Made by a program: the position numbers and the translations under genes
Shown: positions 8,497 to 16,751 of the stretch, piece by piece
Position numbering within the stretch: position 1 is the first letter of the stretch
Layout of the letters: the number at the start of each line of letters is the position of its first letter
Notes under the pieces: generated by a model
Database searches by the model: none
Seen by the model: the letters and a program-made list of their open reading frames with translations, nothing else
Told to the model about the DNA's origin: nothing
Assembly (NCBI GenBank): GCA_026707285.1
Contig: JAPOXD010000054.1
Coordinates: 1-56,691, forward strand
Length of the DNA: 56,691 nt
Reading direction: 5' to 3'
Source of the DNA: Chloroflexota bacterium
Lineage (GTDB): Bacteria; Chloroflexota; UBA11872

Positions 8497-8806
8497 TGCA
8501 CAAGCCTCCAGGCGCGCCTCGGCCCCTGCTGTGTGACTGATTCTGCCAGATGGGCCGACCCGGGATGGTTGATTGACCGGGTGCGGGAAGTCTACAGGCC
8601 GGAACGCGCCGCGCCAAAGGTGTGCGCGGGCAACCCGCTCATCCTCACCTTCTCCCGCCGGGAGACCGTTGCAAAACCCGGCAGAGCTTGAGGATGACCG
8701 GGCGACCCCTCCACCCCCAGGCTCAACCTACGGTGGATTCCCGCCTTCGCGGGAATGACGAAGGAATAGGCGACGGCCTGCGCCAGGGGAAGGGGCCGGA
8801 CGGGTT
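8497..8806. repeat. 310-bp intergenic region holding a composite repeat (copy 1)
   Basis: No gene is visible here. The first 80 bases are the upstream region of the siroheme reductase. 8661-8681 is the repeat head (GAGACCGTTGCAAAACCCGG), followed by GCTTGAGGATGACCGGGCGA, a variable middle, and a perfect hairpin tail at 8736-8760 (ATTCCCGCC-TTC-GCGGGAAT then GACG). The same head-middle-tail order recurs at 19080, 37410, 40393, 43240 and 46782. The hairpin resembles the general form of neisserial dRS3 repeats but is not identical to them. Confidence 0.7.
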
Positions 8807-9985
8807 TCAGTCGGTCGCGTCCGCCGGGCTCGCCGCCTCTACGCGGGCCATCCAGGCGGCGGGGTCTTGCGTCTCGACCAGCGTCGGCAGGTGATCTGGG
8901 CCTTCCCAGAGCCGGTTGGCGAAGGCTATGCCGCGTTGTTTCACCACCTCGTGCACGAACGCCTCGCCGATGCGGTATTGCTCCAGCTTCATGTCGAGCC
9001 CGAGCGCCCGCGTGAGCAGCCGCACCCAGGTGGCCTGCGAGCGTTCCCGGGCCTTCATACGCTGGGCCAGGTGCGCATATCCCGGAATGAGGCGGGCGCC
9101 GGTGGCGTGCATCACGTGATTGCCGTAGCCCTCCACGACCGTCATCAGGGCCTGAATCTGCTCGATGGTGCGCACCTGCCGCGGCGACAACGCCAGGCGC
9201 AGCCAGCCGGATTGACGCAGCCCGCCGCGCTGGAATTCTTGAACCGCCGCGCTCAGCCGCGCCCGCAGCTCGCCGTGGTGCCCCAGCGTCACCACGGCTT
9301 CTTCCAGGTAGTCCTGGAGCAGGCCGGACATGTATCCGTGCAGCCAGGGCGGGTTCCCGGCATTGAACTGAAAGGCGTGCGTGACCTCGTGCAGCGTCAC
9401 CCACAGCCGCAGGTCCTCCACGGGAACGCCCGCGCGGGCAGCCACGGCTTGCAAGTTGGCGTCCACGAAGTAGATCGCGGCGGGGCCGGGCTCCGGGTCC
9501 AGCAGCGGGATGTCGTACTGACCCAAGACTCGACGGCCCAGGAACCCTAGGAGCACTCCCAGTTGCGCAGATACGCCGGCCTGCGTGGTCACGCCCAGCA
9601 CCCGCGACCCCACGCCGCCGCCGGCCTGGGCGTTGTCGTAGGCGTCGATGACCGGTCGCAGGATGCGCCGGAAGTTGGCCAGATTGGCGCCGATCCAATC
9701 CGCGCGCCGCAGCACCCGCACGGAGTCCATCGTCGGCGGCATCGGCGCCTGGGTGTAGTCGCTGACCGCGGCATAGCTGCGGGCGACGAGGTCCGTGTAG
9801 GCGGCGGTGAGCTCGGGCGCCGACGCCGGCTCGTCCTGGGCGTCCGCCAGCCGCAGCGCCAGGCGCCGCGTGAGCGACCAGTTGACCAGAGTGGTCCGCT
9901 GCCCGCGCCCGGCCAGCGCCACGCCGCCCACGGCGGCCGCGAGCACCGCCACCGCCAGCAACCCCAACCGCCGTCCAGCCGCCAT
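8807..9985 (-). CDS. Zincin-like metalloprotease of the DUF2342 type (F420-associated)
   Basis: 392 residues with an N-terminal hydrophobic segment (8-26) that may be a signal anchor. The key motif is HEVTHAFQF (199-207), a zinc-binding HExxH in a long helix, preceded by LRLWVTL. The stretches around it (GQYDIPLLDPEPGPAAIYFVDANL, the YLEEAVVTLGHHGELRARL helix and FVHEVVKQRGIAFANRLWEGPDHLPT near the end) match the DUF2342/Zincin_2 family. Some members are annotated as F420-biosynthesis-associated because of phylogenetic co-occurrence, but neither substrate nor proteolysis is established for the family. It lies 75 bp after the MFS transporter on the same strand and may be co-transcribed. No F420 pathway gene is in the window. 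Confidence 0.8.
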   Translation of the reverse strand: MAAGRRLGLLAVAVLAAAVGGVALAGRGQRTTLVNWSLTRRLALRLADAQDEPASAPELTAAYTDLVARSYAAVSDYTQAPMPPTMDSVRVLRRADWIGANLANFRRILRPVIDAYDNAQAGGGVGSRVLGVTTQAGVSAQLGVLLGFLGRRVLGQYDIPLLDPEPGPAAIYFVDANLQAVAARAGVPVEDLRLWVTLHEVTHAFQFNAGNPPWLHGYMSGLLQDYLEEAVVTLGHHGELRARLSAAVQEFQRGGLRQSGWLRLALSPRQVRTIEQIQALMTVVEGYGNHVMHATGARLIPGYAHLAQRMKARERSQATWVRLLTRALGLDMKLEQYRIGEAFVHEVVKQRGIAFANRLWEGPDHLPTLVETQDPAAWMARVEAASPADATD

Positions 9986-10060
9986 GGCCGTCGCTTACTC
10001 CGCCTGTTCGTCTGGCCCGCCAGCGTACGGCACGGCCGGGCTCAACTCAGCCGGCGACGC

Positions 10061-11611
10061 TCAGGCGGTCTGGGGGTGGCGCGGGGCCTCCGGCTCCTGG
10101 TTGCCCGCCTCCGAGTCCTCGACCTCGCGGCTGCGGGTGCGGTTCCAGGTCATGAGAATGGCGGGGAGGATGCCCAGGGCGGCGACGACGGCCGCGACGG
10201 CGAAGAACGTGACGAACACGTCCATGCCGATGTTGGTGATGGTCTCCTGGAACTCGGCGACCCGTTGGCGCGAGACTTCGATCGCCTCGCCTTCCTGGGG
10301 GACGGGCATGGGGATGCCGGCCACGAGCAGGGAGAAGCGCTGGGACCCCCAGGCCGTGATCGCCGCGAGGCCGAGCGTCATGCCCACTAGCCGCATCGAC
10401 GTGACCGCGGCGGCGGCGGAGCCGCGGTCGCCGTGGCCAACCGGCTCGGTGGCGCCCAGGGCGATTGGCGCGATGAGCAGGCCGAATCCCAGTCCGGCAA
10501 GCGCCAGGTGGATCGTGAGCTGGGGGTCGGCCACGCTCAGGTCCCAGGTGGTCATGAAGGCGTAGCCGATGGCCACCAGGATCAGGCCGATCACGCTCGG
10601 GATGCGGTAGTCGATGCGCTGGCAGGCGAGCCCGCCGAGGACCGCCCCGAACGGCATCGCCACCGTCATGCGCATGAGCCGGAGCCCGCCTTCGAGCGGC
10701 GAATGGCCGATCAAATAGGTGGTCATGATGGGAATCGTCACCATGCCGATGATCAGGGACACGCCGACCATCAAATGGGCCACGTTGGCCATCGCGACCG
10801 TGCGGCTGCGGAACATGGAGTTGGGAAGCAGCGTCACCGCTGCCGTCCGCTGGCGGTAGATGAAGGCGGCCAGGGCCACGGCGGTGAGCGCCAGGAGCCC
10901 GAGCATCCCCAGGTCCAGCCGATCGATGCGGGAGAGCGCGAGCGTGAGGGACGCCAGGGCCACGGCGATGAAGAAGCCGCCAACGTAGTCCAACGAGGAC
11001 TTGAATCGCGGGCTCGGGCCGAGGAGCAGAAAGAGGGCGATCAGGACGAGCGCGCCGAGCGGCACGTTCATCCAAAACACCCAGGGCCAGTCGAGGAAGC
11101 GCGCGACCAGGCCGCCCCAGAGCGGACCGATGACGCCCCCCGCCTCCGCGGAGCCGCCCACGATGCCGAGCGCGAGGCCGCGGCTGCCCCGGGGGAACAG
11201 GTCGCCGACGACCGCGATTGCGATCGGCAGCATCGCGCCCGCGCCCACGGCCTGGAAGACCCTGATGCCGATGAGAAACGGCAGGCTGGGCGAAAGGGCG
11301 GCTACCACCGAGCAGAGCATGAAAAACACCGTGGCGATGGCGAACATGCGGCGATGACCGAAGGCGTCCGACATGCTGCCGATCAACGGCATGGCGGCCA
11401 CGTAGCCCAGCAGGTAGGCGGTGATGGTCCAGGAGGCGTAGTCGAGCTCGATGGGCGGAATGCGGAAGTCGAACATGATGTCCGGCAGCACCGTCACCAT
11501 CACCGTCTGGTCGTCGGCGGCGACAAAGACCCCTAGGCAGACGGGGATGAGCGCGACGTACGGCGATACGCGGAACACGCTAGAGACCCGCCGGCTGCCA
11601 AAGCCGCCCAA
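10061..11611 (-). CDS. MFS efflux transporter, DHA2 (14-TM) type
   Basis: 516-residue proton-linked drug efflux pump candidate. The first helix carries VAADDQTVMVTVLPDIM and the first loop has GSMSDAFGHRRMF, the MFS motif A (G-x3-D-x-x-GxR-x). Motif C-like GxxGPxxGG is present as GVIGPLWGG in helix 5. Helix count (about 14) and an extended loop late in the protein fit the EmrB/QacA branch. The C-terminus is charged (SREVEDSEAGNQEPEAP). Start uncertain: the longest frame begins at TTG 11611; GTG 11578, just before FRVSPYVALIP, would remove an untypical leader. Substrate unknown; no regulator or EmrA-like partner is adjacent. Confidence 0.85.
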   Translation of the reverse strand: MGGFGSRRVSSVFRVSPYVALIPVCLGVFVAADDQTVMVTVLPDIMFDFRIPPIELDYASWTITAYLLGYVAAMPLIGSMSDAFGHRRMFAIATVFFMLCSVVAALSPSLPFLIGIRVFQAVGAGAMLPIAIAVVGDLFPRGSRGLALGIVGGSAEAGGVIGPLWGGLVARFLDWPWVFWMNVPLGALVLIALFLLLGPSPRFKSSLDYVGGFFIAVALASLTLALSRIDRLDLGMLGLLALTAVALAAFIYRQRTAAVTLLPNSMFRSRTVAMANVAHLMVGVSLIIGMVTIPIMTTYLIGHSPLEGGLRLMRMTVAMPFGAVLGGLACQRIDYRIPSVIGLILVAIGYAFMTTWDLSVADPQLTIHLALAGLGFGLLIAPIALGATEPVGHGDRGSAAAAVTSMRLVGMTLGLAAITAWGSQRFSLLVAGIPMPVPQEGEAIEVSRQRVAEFQETITNIGMDVFVTFFAVAAVVAALGILPAILMTWNRTRSREVEDSEAGNQEPEAPRHPQTA

Positions 11612-11673
11612 CGCCGGCTGGGCGCGCGCTCATGGCCATCCCTCGGGGCCGTGCTCCGTGGACCACGGGCTCC

Positions 11674-12567
11674 TTAGGAACCGGTGTCGGGGGCCTCGAT
11701 CGAGACGGACTCGTCGAACCGCGACAGCTCGACAATCCGCACGACGCTTGGGTCGTCGAGGGGGCTGACCTGTCCGGCGAACCGGATCTTGGTCAGATGG
11801 AAGCTGTCAGCATCAATCTCGATGCTCACGTCGACGACGGAGTCCTCGAGCGTGTCGCCGATCAGCGCCGCGAAGGCGCTGGCGGGAAGCGTCCCCGAGA
11901 GACTGTAGACATCGCCCTCCGGGCCGTCGAAGGTGGCCGCGATCGACGACATCACCGCGGCTATCCCCTCCTCGGGCCTGAAGAAACCGACCGGCGAGTT
12001 CGCCGCCGGGACCTCTTCCCACACTCCAGTGAGCGGGTTGGTGATGTAGTGCAGGTCGCCGATCTTGATGAGCTCGACCTGGATGGGGATGTCGCCGAAC
12101 AGGCCGGAGAACTCGACGCTCAGCTTGTCGGGAATCTCCAGCTGGCCCTTCACCTCCTCGACCGCCAGCCCGGGCAGGAACTCACTGGTGCCCACCTCAT
12201 GGGTCAGCGAGAAATCGAACGTCTTGGCGGCACTCATCACGGCGCCCGCGCGCTGGAGGACGTCGGCCTCGGTCAATGGCGCCGGCGTGGGCGTCGGCGT
12301 GGGGGCGGGAGTTGGCGTTGGGGTTGGCGTCGGAGCAGGAGTCGGGGTGGGCGCTGCGGTTGGTTCAGGGGCGGCGGTAGCTGCGGCCGCCTCGGCGGGT
12401 GCGGCCTCCGGGACGGGCGCAGACTCCGACTCGGATTCGCCGCAGGCGAATGCGGCAACGGCCAAACAGCCGATGACCAGCAAGGACAGCCCGCCCTGGG
12501 CGATGCGACGGGGCATCCGGGGCCGCCAACCGGAGGGAACGCGGATTCGGGCAGCGGTAGTCAACAT
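11674..12567 (-). CDS. LppX/LprAFG-like lipoprotein
   Basis: 297-residue predicted lipoprotein. Basic N-region, hydrophobic core (about 25-41) and a lipobox ending AAFAC put the lipidated cysteine at position 42. It is followed by a long low-complexity Pro/Thr/Ala linker (about 60-97) encoded by near-perfect hexanucleotide repeats. The C-terminal domain (about 98-297) has the LppX_LprAFG pattern: an early AGAVMSAAKTFDFSLTHEV, VKGQLEIPDKLSVEF, IGDLHYITNPLTGVWEEVP and FHLTKIRFAGQVSP. Such proteins form a half-barrel with a hydrophobic cavity and in mycobacteria carry lipids or lipoglycans to the cell surface. Start ATG 12567 has GGAGG about ten bases upstream. Divergent from comB. Cargo unknown. 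Confidence 0.8.
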   Translation of the reverse strand: MLTTAARIRVPSGWRPRMPRRIAQGGLSLLVIGCLAVAAFACGESESESAPVPEAAPAEAAAATAAPEPTAAPTPTPAPTPTPTPTPAPTPTPTPAPLTEADVLQRAGAVMSAAKTFDFSLTHEVGTSEFLPGLAVEEVKGQLEIPDKLSVEFSGLFGDIPIQVELIKIGDLHYITNPLTGVWEEVPAANSPVGFFRPEEGIAAVMSSIAATFDGPEGDVYSLSGTLPASAFAALIGDTLEDSVVDVSIEIDADSFHLTKIRFAGQVSPLDDPSVVRIVELSRFDESVSIEAPDTGS

Positions 12568-12835
12568 TGGCGCTTGCCTCCAGGTTTGGCTGTGATGTCA
12601 GCGGCGGCGGCCGCGAAGCAGCATGTCAGCCCCCGGCCAAGCCGGGCGCGCGTGACATTTCGTAGCGAATACTACATAAGCCACCACGCTGGCGCTATCA
12701 GTGTCGCTATTCGCCGCCGGCGACCCCTGGGGATCGTCAACCGGCGCACCGTGCGCCTCACTCGCGCCATGGTTGCCATCGGCTACTTTCGGGGGACATG
12801 CCTCAGTCCAGACCGCGCACTAGCGACATCGGTCG
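12568..12835. other. Divergent intergenic region between the lipoprotein and comB
   Basis: 268 bp with no gene that I can support. It contains a locally AT-richer patch (about 12655-12680) including the small palindrome TTCGTAGCGAA followed by TACTACATAAG, the most promoter-like stretch for the minus-strand lipoprotein gene. No convincing consensus -35/-10 pair was found for either direction. Confidence 0.35.
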
Positions 12836-13588
12836 ATGAATAGCCCCTCCTTCACCGCGTCGCGGCTACGCGTGGCGTTGCTGCCGGAGGTCATCGCGCC
12901 CGATCCGGTCGGCGTGTGCGCGGTGGTTGACGTGATTCGGGCCTCCACCACGCTCGTCGAGCTGGCCGGGTCCGGCGATCCCGAGGTCTGGCTGGCAGCC
13001 GATCATGCGGCGGCCCGCGCGGCGGCGCCGCGCCTTGGATCCGGCGTACTGCTCGGTGGTGAGCAGGGCGGGCTTCGGCCCGAAGGCTACGACTTCGGCA
13101 ACTCGCCGCGGGAGGTGGCCGCCGGCGCCTATGCGGGCCGGCGGGCGATCTTCGTCACCACCAACGGCACCAATGCCTTGCGCCGCTGGTCGACGGCGCG
13201 GCGGACGTTCGTCGGCACGCTGCGCAACCGGGATGCGGTCGCGCGGCGCCTCGTGGAAGAAGCGAGAGCGGGCGGATCGATGACCGTGGTATGCGCCGGC
13301 AAGGAGGGAACGCTGGCGCTGGACGACGTCTACACGGCGGGGGTCATCGTGGCGCGCATCCTGGAGCTGCGGCCCGACGTCGAGGTCGACGAGACGGCGA
13401 TCGTGGCGCTGCGGGTGGCACAGGCGCAGCCCAACGTGGCGGCGGCGCTGGCGGAGTCGCAGAGCGCGCAGGCCTTGGTCGCGGTGGGGTTGTGGGACGA
13501 CGTTCCCTATTGCGCGGTGCTGGACGCTTCGTCGGCGGTGCCGGAGTTGGGCGGGTCCGGCCGGCTGCGGCTGCTGAAGGACGGCTGA
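12836..13588 (+). CDS. comB: 2-phosphosulfolactate phosphatase (ComB family)
   Basis: 250-residue Mg-dependent phosphatase family protein. In methanogens ComB converts 2-phosphosulfolactate to sulfolactate in coenzyme M synthesis; many bacterial homologues have unproven substrates. Family motifs seen: VVDVIRASTTLVEL (active-site strand with D and R), LGGEQGGLRPEGYDFGNSP, VTTNGTNALRRW and VVCAGKEGTLALDDVYTAG. ATG 12836 is used; no strong ribosome-binding site precedes it. The neighbours (lipoprotein, FAD oxidoreductase) give no pathway context, and no ComA or ComC homologue is in the window, so coenzyme M synthesis should not be assumed. Confidence 0.82.
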   Translation: MNSPSFTASRLRVALLPEVIAPDPVGVCAVVDVIRASTTLVELAGSGDPEVWLAADHAAARAAAPRLGSGVLLGGEQGGLRPEGYDFGNSPREVAAGAYAGRRAIFVTTNGTNALRRWSTARRTFVGTLRNRDAVARRLVEEARAGGSMTVVCAGKEGTLALDDVYTAGVIVARILELRPDVEVDETAIVALRVAQAQPNVAAALAESQSAQALVAVGLWDDVPYCAVLDASSAVPELGGSGRLRLLKDG

Positions 13589-13607
13589 CTGGCGGCATCT
13601 GGCGGAC

Positions 13608-13685
13608 GGGCGGGTTTGAAACCCGCCCCTACCCCTGCCGAGCGGCCCGGTGGGTCGGGCGGGCGCCCACCAGGGGCGCCCCTAC
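13608..13685. repeat. Two adjacent palindromes closing with CCCCTAC
   Basis: Between the convergent ends of comB and the FAD oxidoreductase. 13608-13632 folds as GGGCGGGTTTGAAACCCGCCC plus CTAC. 13661-13685 folds around GGGCGCCC/GGGCGCCC and also ends CCCCTAC. They belong with the GTAGGGG-type copies at 6603, 40418 and 46222. The position between converging genes would suit a bidirectional transcript end, but there is no T-run. Confidence 0.6.
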
Positions 13686-13701
13686 ATTTCGGCTGCTACG
13701 T

Positions 13702-15021
13702 CTAACGGCGCGTAAGCTCGGGCGCGTCACCGTCGAGCACCTCCAGGCATTCGCGGGCGATGCGCACGTTGTAGTTGGTGCCGCGGTCCTCGGGGTATAT
13801 CTGCGACGTATTGCAGATGTAGAAGCCGGGAATGGGTGAGCGATAGGCCGGCTTGCGGCGCTGGTAACCGGCGGCGATCACCGGCTGCGCCACGGGATCG
13901 CGCGAGACCCAGGAGCGCCCGATCTGCTCGCGGGCGAAGCGCGGGAAGACCCGTTGAATCGGCTCGACGAACCGGTCGATGAGGGCGTCGTCGTCGATAT
14001 GGAAGAACTCGTGCTCGGGCGGCAGGTAGTTGCTGACGTAAAGCAGCCGCTGCCCGCCGTAGCGCTCGCGCTCGACCATGTTGGTGTGCTCGATCAGCCC
14101 GGCGAAGGGGAGGCTGCGGTCGCCGATGTTGGTCCAGTAGTACTCCGAAAGCTGGCGCTCGATCTCCATCAGCACCACGCAGGCGCCGACGTAGTTCGTG
14201 GCCGCCAGGGAGTTGGTGAAGTCGCGGCGCTCCTCGGGCAGGATGCGCCGGATGATCGGCAGGCCCACGGTCGCCACCACGGCGTCGGCGTCCACCGCCT
14301 GGCCGCCGACCCGCAGCGCCGGCGCTCCGGGCGACCCGATGGTGACCTCCTGGACCGGCGAGCGCAGATGCAGCGCCGCCCCGCGTTCGGTGATCGTGCG
14401 CGCCAGCGCGTCCACCACGACGCGGAATCCGCCGCGAAAGTAGCCCAGGCGCTCGCGGCGCTTGTCGGGCGTGCGGGTGCGGGCGCGGGACATCAGGCGG
14501 GCCCACATCCAGGCCATGGACACGCCTTCCCAATGGCGGTCGAACTTGGCCTCGAGGAGCGGTCGGAAGATCTTGTCGAAGGCTTCACGCCCGGTGTAGC
14601 GCGGCATCACTTCGGCTGCCGTCCGATCCTCGAACGCGGCGTAGCTGCGGCGGCGCTGCAGGAGGACGGTGCCAAGGCCGAGCCGCACGCGCGCCGGCAG
14701 CGACAGGTGCCCGAATCGCAGCAGATCAAGCGGCGAGGTGAAGGGATGCACCCGCTCGCCGGCATAGAACCCCATCAATGGCTCGTGCCAGTCCAGCCGA
14801 TCCGCGATACCGAGCTCCTCGCAGAGCCCGATCATGAAGCGGTCGTGGGTGAACAGGTGGTGGTAGAAGCGCTCGATGGGCTCGCCGCCGACCTCCACCG
14901 TTGCCAACTCGCCGCCGGGCGCGCCGCCGGCTTCGAATACCTCGACCGCATGCCCGAGTTTTCGGAGCAGGTAGGCCAGGGTGAGCCCGGTGATGCCGGC
15001 TCCGACGATGGCGATCTTCAC
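13702..15021 (-). CDS. FAD-dependent oxidoreductase (amine oxidase/PPOX-like fold)
   Basis: 439-residue flavoprotein. The N-terminus is a classical FAD-binding Rossmann motif, MKIAIVGAGITGLTLAYLL, followed by EVFEAGGAPGGE, as in protoporphyrinogen oxidase, phytoene desaturase and UDP-galactopyranose mutase relatives. A second characteristic segment (WEGVSMAWMWARLMSRARTRTPDKRRERLGYFRGG, about 165-199) and the C-terminal PGFYICNTSQIYPEDRGTNYNVRIARE strand close the FAD domain. Proteins of this kind often sit in surface-polysaccharide clusters. Its start overlaps the stop of the Agl23-like gene by 4 bases, so the three-gene set is one transcription unit. The reaction is not predictable; a role in modifying a membrane-linked sugar or isoprenoid is only inference. 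Confidence 0.78.
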   Translation of the reverse strand: MKIAIVGAGITGLTLAYLLRKLGHAVEVFEAGGAPGGELATVEVGGEPIERFYHHLFTHDRFMIGLCEELGIADRLDWHEPLMGFYAGERVHPFTSPLDLLRFGHLSLPARVRLGLGTVLLQRRRSYAAFEDRTAAEVMPRYTGREAFDKIFRPLLEAKFDRHWEGVSMAWMWARLMSRARTRTPDKRRERLGYFRGGFRVVVDALARTITERGAALHLRSPVQEVTIGSPGAPALRVGGQAVDADAVVATVGLPIIRRILPEERRDFTNSLAATNYVGACVVLMEIERQLSEYYWTNIGDRSLPFAGLIEHTNMVERERYGGQRLLYVSNYLPPEHEFFHIDDDALIDRFVEPIQRVFPRFAREQIGRSWVSRDPVAQPVIAAGYQRRKPAYRSPIPGFYICNTSQIYPEDRGTNYNVRIARECLEVLDGDAPELTRR

Positions 15022-16751
15022 CTGAGCGCCTCGCCGACGGGCTGGACGGGCGGCATGTCCATGTCATCGCGGATATGCAATACGTAGTCGAAGCTGCCGA
15101 TGGGCACCGGAGTCCGCTCGCGCAGGACGAGCCACTCCCAAAAGGTCTGGCGGGCCGTGGGATCGTTGAAGAACTTGCCCAAAAACCCAAGCGTCCAGCC
15201 GCGATAGGCGAACTCGGGGAACCAACGCCGCAGCGGCAGGACCTCCGAGGAATAGCCGTGGGTGTCCAGGCGCAGGTGCGCCGACGTTTCTTTCTTCAGC
15301 AGCACGACTTGCGAGCTCAGCGCCTCCTCCAAGGTCACTTCCTTCTCATAGGCGATGTTCGGGTAGTTCCGCAGGTACCACGCCAGCGGCCAGGCGAACT
15401 CGTTTTCAACCAACGCCCGCACGTAGTTGGCGTCCCCGGTGGCCTGGCCGGAGGCCGCGATGGCGGCGACGCCCTTCAGCGCGTCCGGCGACGTCTGCAC
15501 GTACATGACGAAGTCTATGGGCACGTCTCCCCGTTCGTAGGTGGTCGGCACGCCGAAGCGCACGGTCCAGGCGAACAGACCGACGACCATGACGGCCATG
15601 GCGGCGCGCAGCACGGTCGGCTGGGCCGACTCCAGGCGCCGTCCGGCGTACCAGCTTGCCAGCACCAGGAAGGGCCACATCACATGGAGCACCAGCCAGG
15701 GGGCCTTCTCGCCGAGCGTCGAGTAGATGCCCATGCCGACGACGCCCCACAGGGCCAGGATCCACGGCAGCGGCGTGCGGGCCGTGGACAGACGCGTGAG
15801 CGCGAACGCGCCCACGAGCAACGCGAACGGCTCGTAGACCAGAAGGAACATCGGGTAGTAGAACCACGGCTGGTTGACGCGCTCGGACTCGTGGACCGCG
15901 GCCCAATAGTCCACCGAGTCGACGAAGGCGTCGCGAAATCCGGTGAGGTTGGTCAGAAATGAGGTATAGAAGAGGAACGCGATGAGCGCGAAGACAAGGA
16001 AGCCGTACACGAGGTGCTCCGCGTCGCGGCGCAGATGGTTCATGGCCGAGTGAATCGCGCCCACTACCGGCGAAGCCTTGCGCGACGGGCGGCGCGCCGC
16101 GGCCCACGCCACGAGTCCGAACGCGATCAGCAGCCCGACCAGCAGCACGCCGTGGATGTAGGTGTTTTCCTTGGTGACGAATGAGAGCCCCAGCGCGACC
16201 CAGGCGATATAGATCCAGCGCCGACGCGGCTCGGCCATGTAGCGCACCAGCGCCCCAACGAGCACGAGCGTGAACAGCGCGACGTAGATGTCGTTGCGAA
16301 CGAACCGCGAGTAGTAGAGGAATGCGGTCGAGAGCGTCATGGCGGTCATGGCCAGGGGCGTGCCGATACGGCCAAGTTCGGGACGCAGCAAGACGAGCGC
16401 CGCCACCGTCGCCACGCCGACCAGGGCCGGGATCACGCGCGCCGTCACGTCGTCGTGCCCGGCCGCCATGAAGAACAGGGTGTTGGTGAAATACAGCAGC
16501 GGCCCGTGATAGGCCGGGTCGTAGCGATATTGCTTGCCGCGGATCATCTCCACGGATTCCTTGGCGTGGATGGCCTCGTCGTGGTGGAAGGTCCGCTCGC
16601 CGAGGTCGTAGAACCGCAGCCCGGCTGCCAGCGCCACAATCGCGAGGTACAGCAGCACCTCGCCGCGGCTCAGCCCGAAGCCCGCGGGACCCGCCAGCCA
16701 GGCGCGGATTTCGTCCGATCTGCCAACCTGGACGGTCTGCTCGCCGGTCAC
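15018..16751 (-). CDS. Agl23-like membrane protein of the PMT/ArnT glycosyltransferase fold (TIGR03663 type)
   Basis: 577 residues. A first membrane helix is followed by an acidic loop HHDEAIHAKESVEMI (about 56-70), the conserved D-E pair found in GT-C enzymes and needed there for sugar transfer from polyprenyl-phosphate donors. About ten further helices follow, then a C-terminal soluble domain (about 420-577). The pattern RYDPAYHGPLLYF and the FVTKENTYIHG loop are typical of the TIGR03663 family of Chloroflexi and archaea, where a member is linked to lipid-linked sugar flipping (Agl23). It overlaps by 4 bases with the genes on both sides, between DUF2298 upstream and the FAD oxidoreductase downstream. 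Expected in the cytoplasmic membrane, handling lipid-linked sugars. Confidence 0.82.
   Translation of the reverse strand: MTGEQTVQVGRSDEIRAWLAGPAGFGLSRGEVLLYLAIVALAAGLRFYDLGERTFHHDEAIHAKESVEMIRGKQYRYDPAYHGPLLYFTNTLFFMAAGHDDVTARVIPALVGVATVAALVLLRPELGRIGTPLAMTAMTLSTAFLYYSRFVRNDIYVALFTLVLVGALVRYMAEPRRRWIYIAWVALGLSFVTKENTYIHGVLLVGLLIAFGLVAWAAARRPSRKASPVVGAIHSAMNHLRRDAEHLVYGFLVFALIAFLFYTSFLTNLTGFRDAFVDSVDYWAAVHESERVNQPWFYYPMFLLVYEPFALLVGAFALTRLSTARTPLPWILALWGVVGMGIYSTLGEKAPWLVLHVMWPFLVLASWYAGRRLESAQPTVLRAAMAVMVVGLFAWTVRFGVPTTYERGDVPIDFVMYVQTSPDALKGVAAIAASGQATGDANYVRALVENEFAWPLAWYLRNYPNIAYEKEVTLEEALSSQVVLLKKETSAHLRLDTHGYSSEVLPLRRWFPEFAYRGWTLGFLGKFFNDPTARQTFWEWLVLRERTPVPIGSFDYVLHIRDDMDMPPVQPVGEALR

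Noticed and set aside
6778-8691. A 637-codon plus-strand frame opposite the siroheme reductase
   Set aside because: Rich in Val/Ala/His/Asp with no domain; the minus strand encodes a complete, motif-bearing reductase. GC-rich codon bias keeps the antisense frame open.
8736-8760. Tail hairpins interpreted as intrinsic terminators
   Set aside because: They lack a T-run, occur also upstream of genes and recur with conserved flanks, so a repeat family is the better explanation.
12836-13588. comB as evidence for coenzyme M synthesis
   Set aside because: Bacterial ComB homologues are common without the pathway, and no other com gene is in the window.
2520-13602. Matching 16-base stretches (GACTGGCGGCAT-TGG) just after glpQ-like and comB stop codons
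   Set aside because: Only two copies, one mismatch, and one includes the stop codon; chance in GC-rich sequence is possible and no structure surrounds them.
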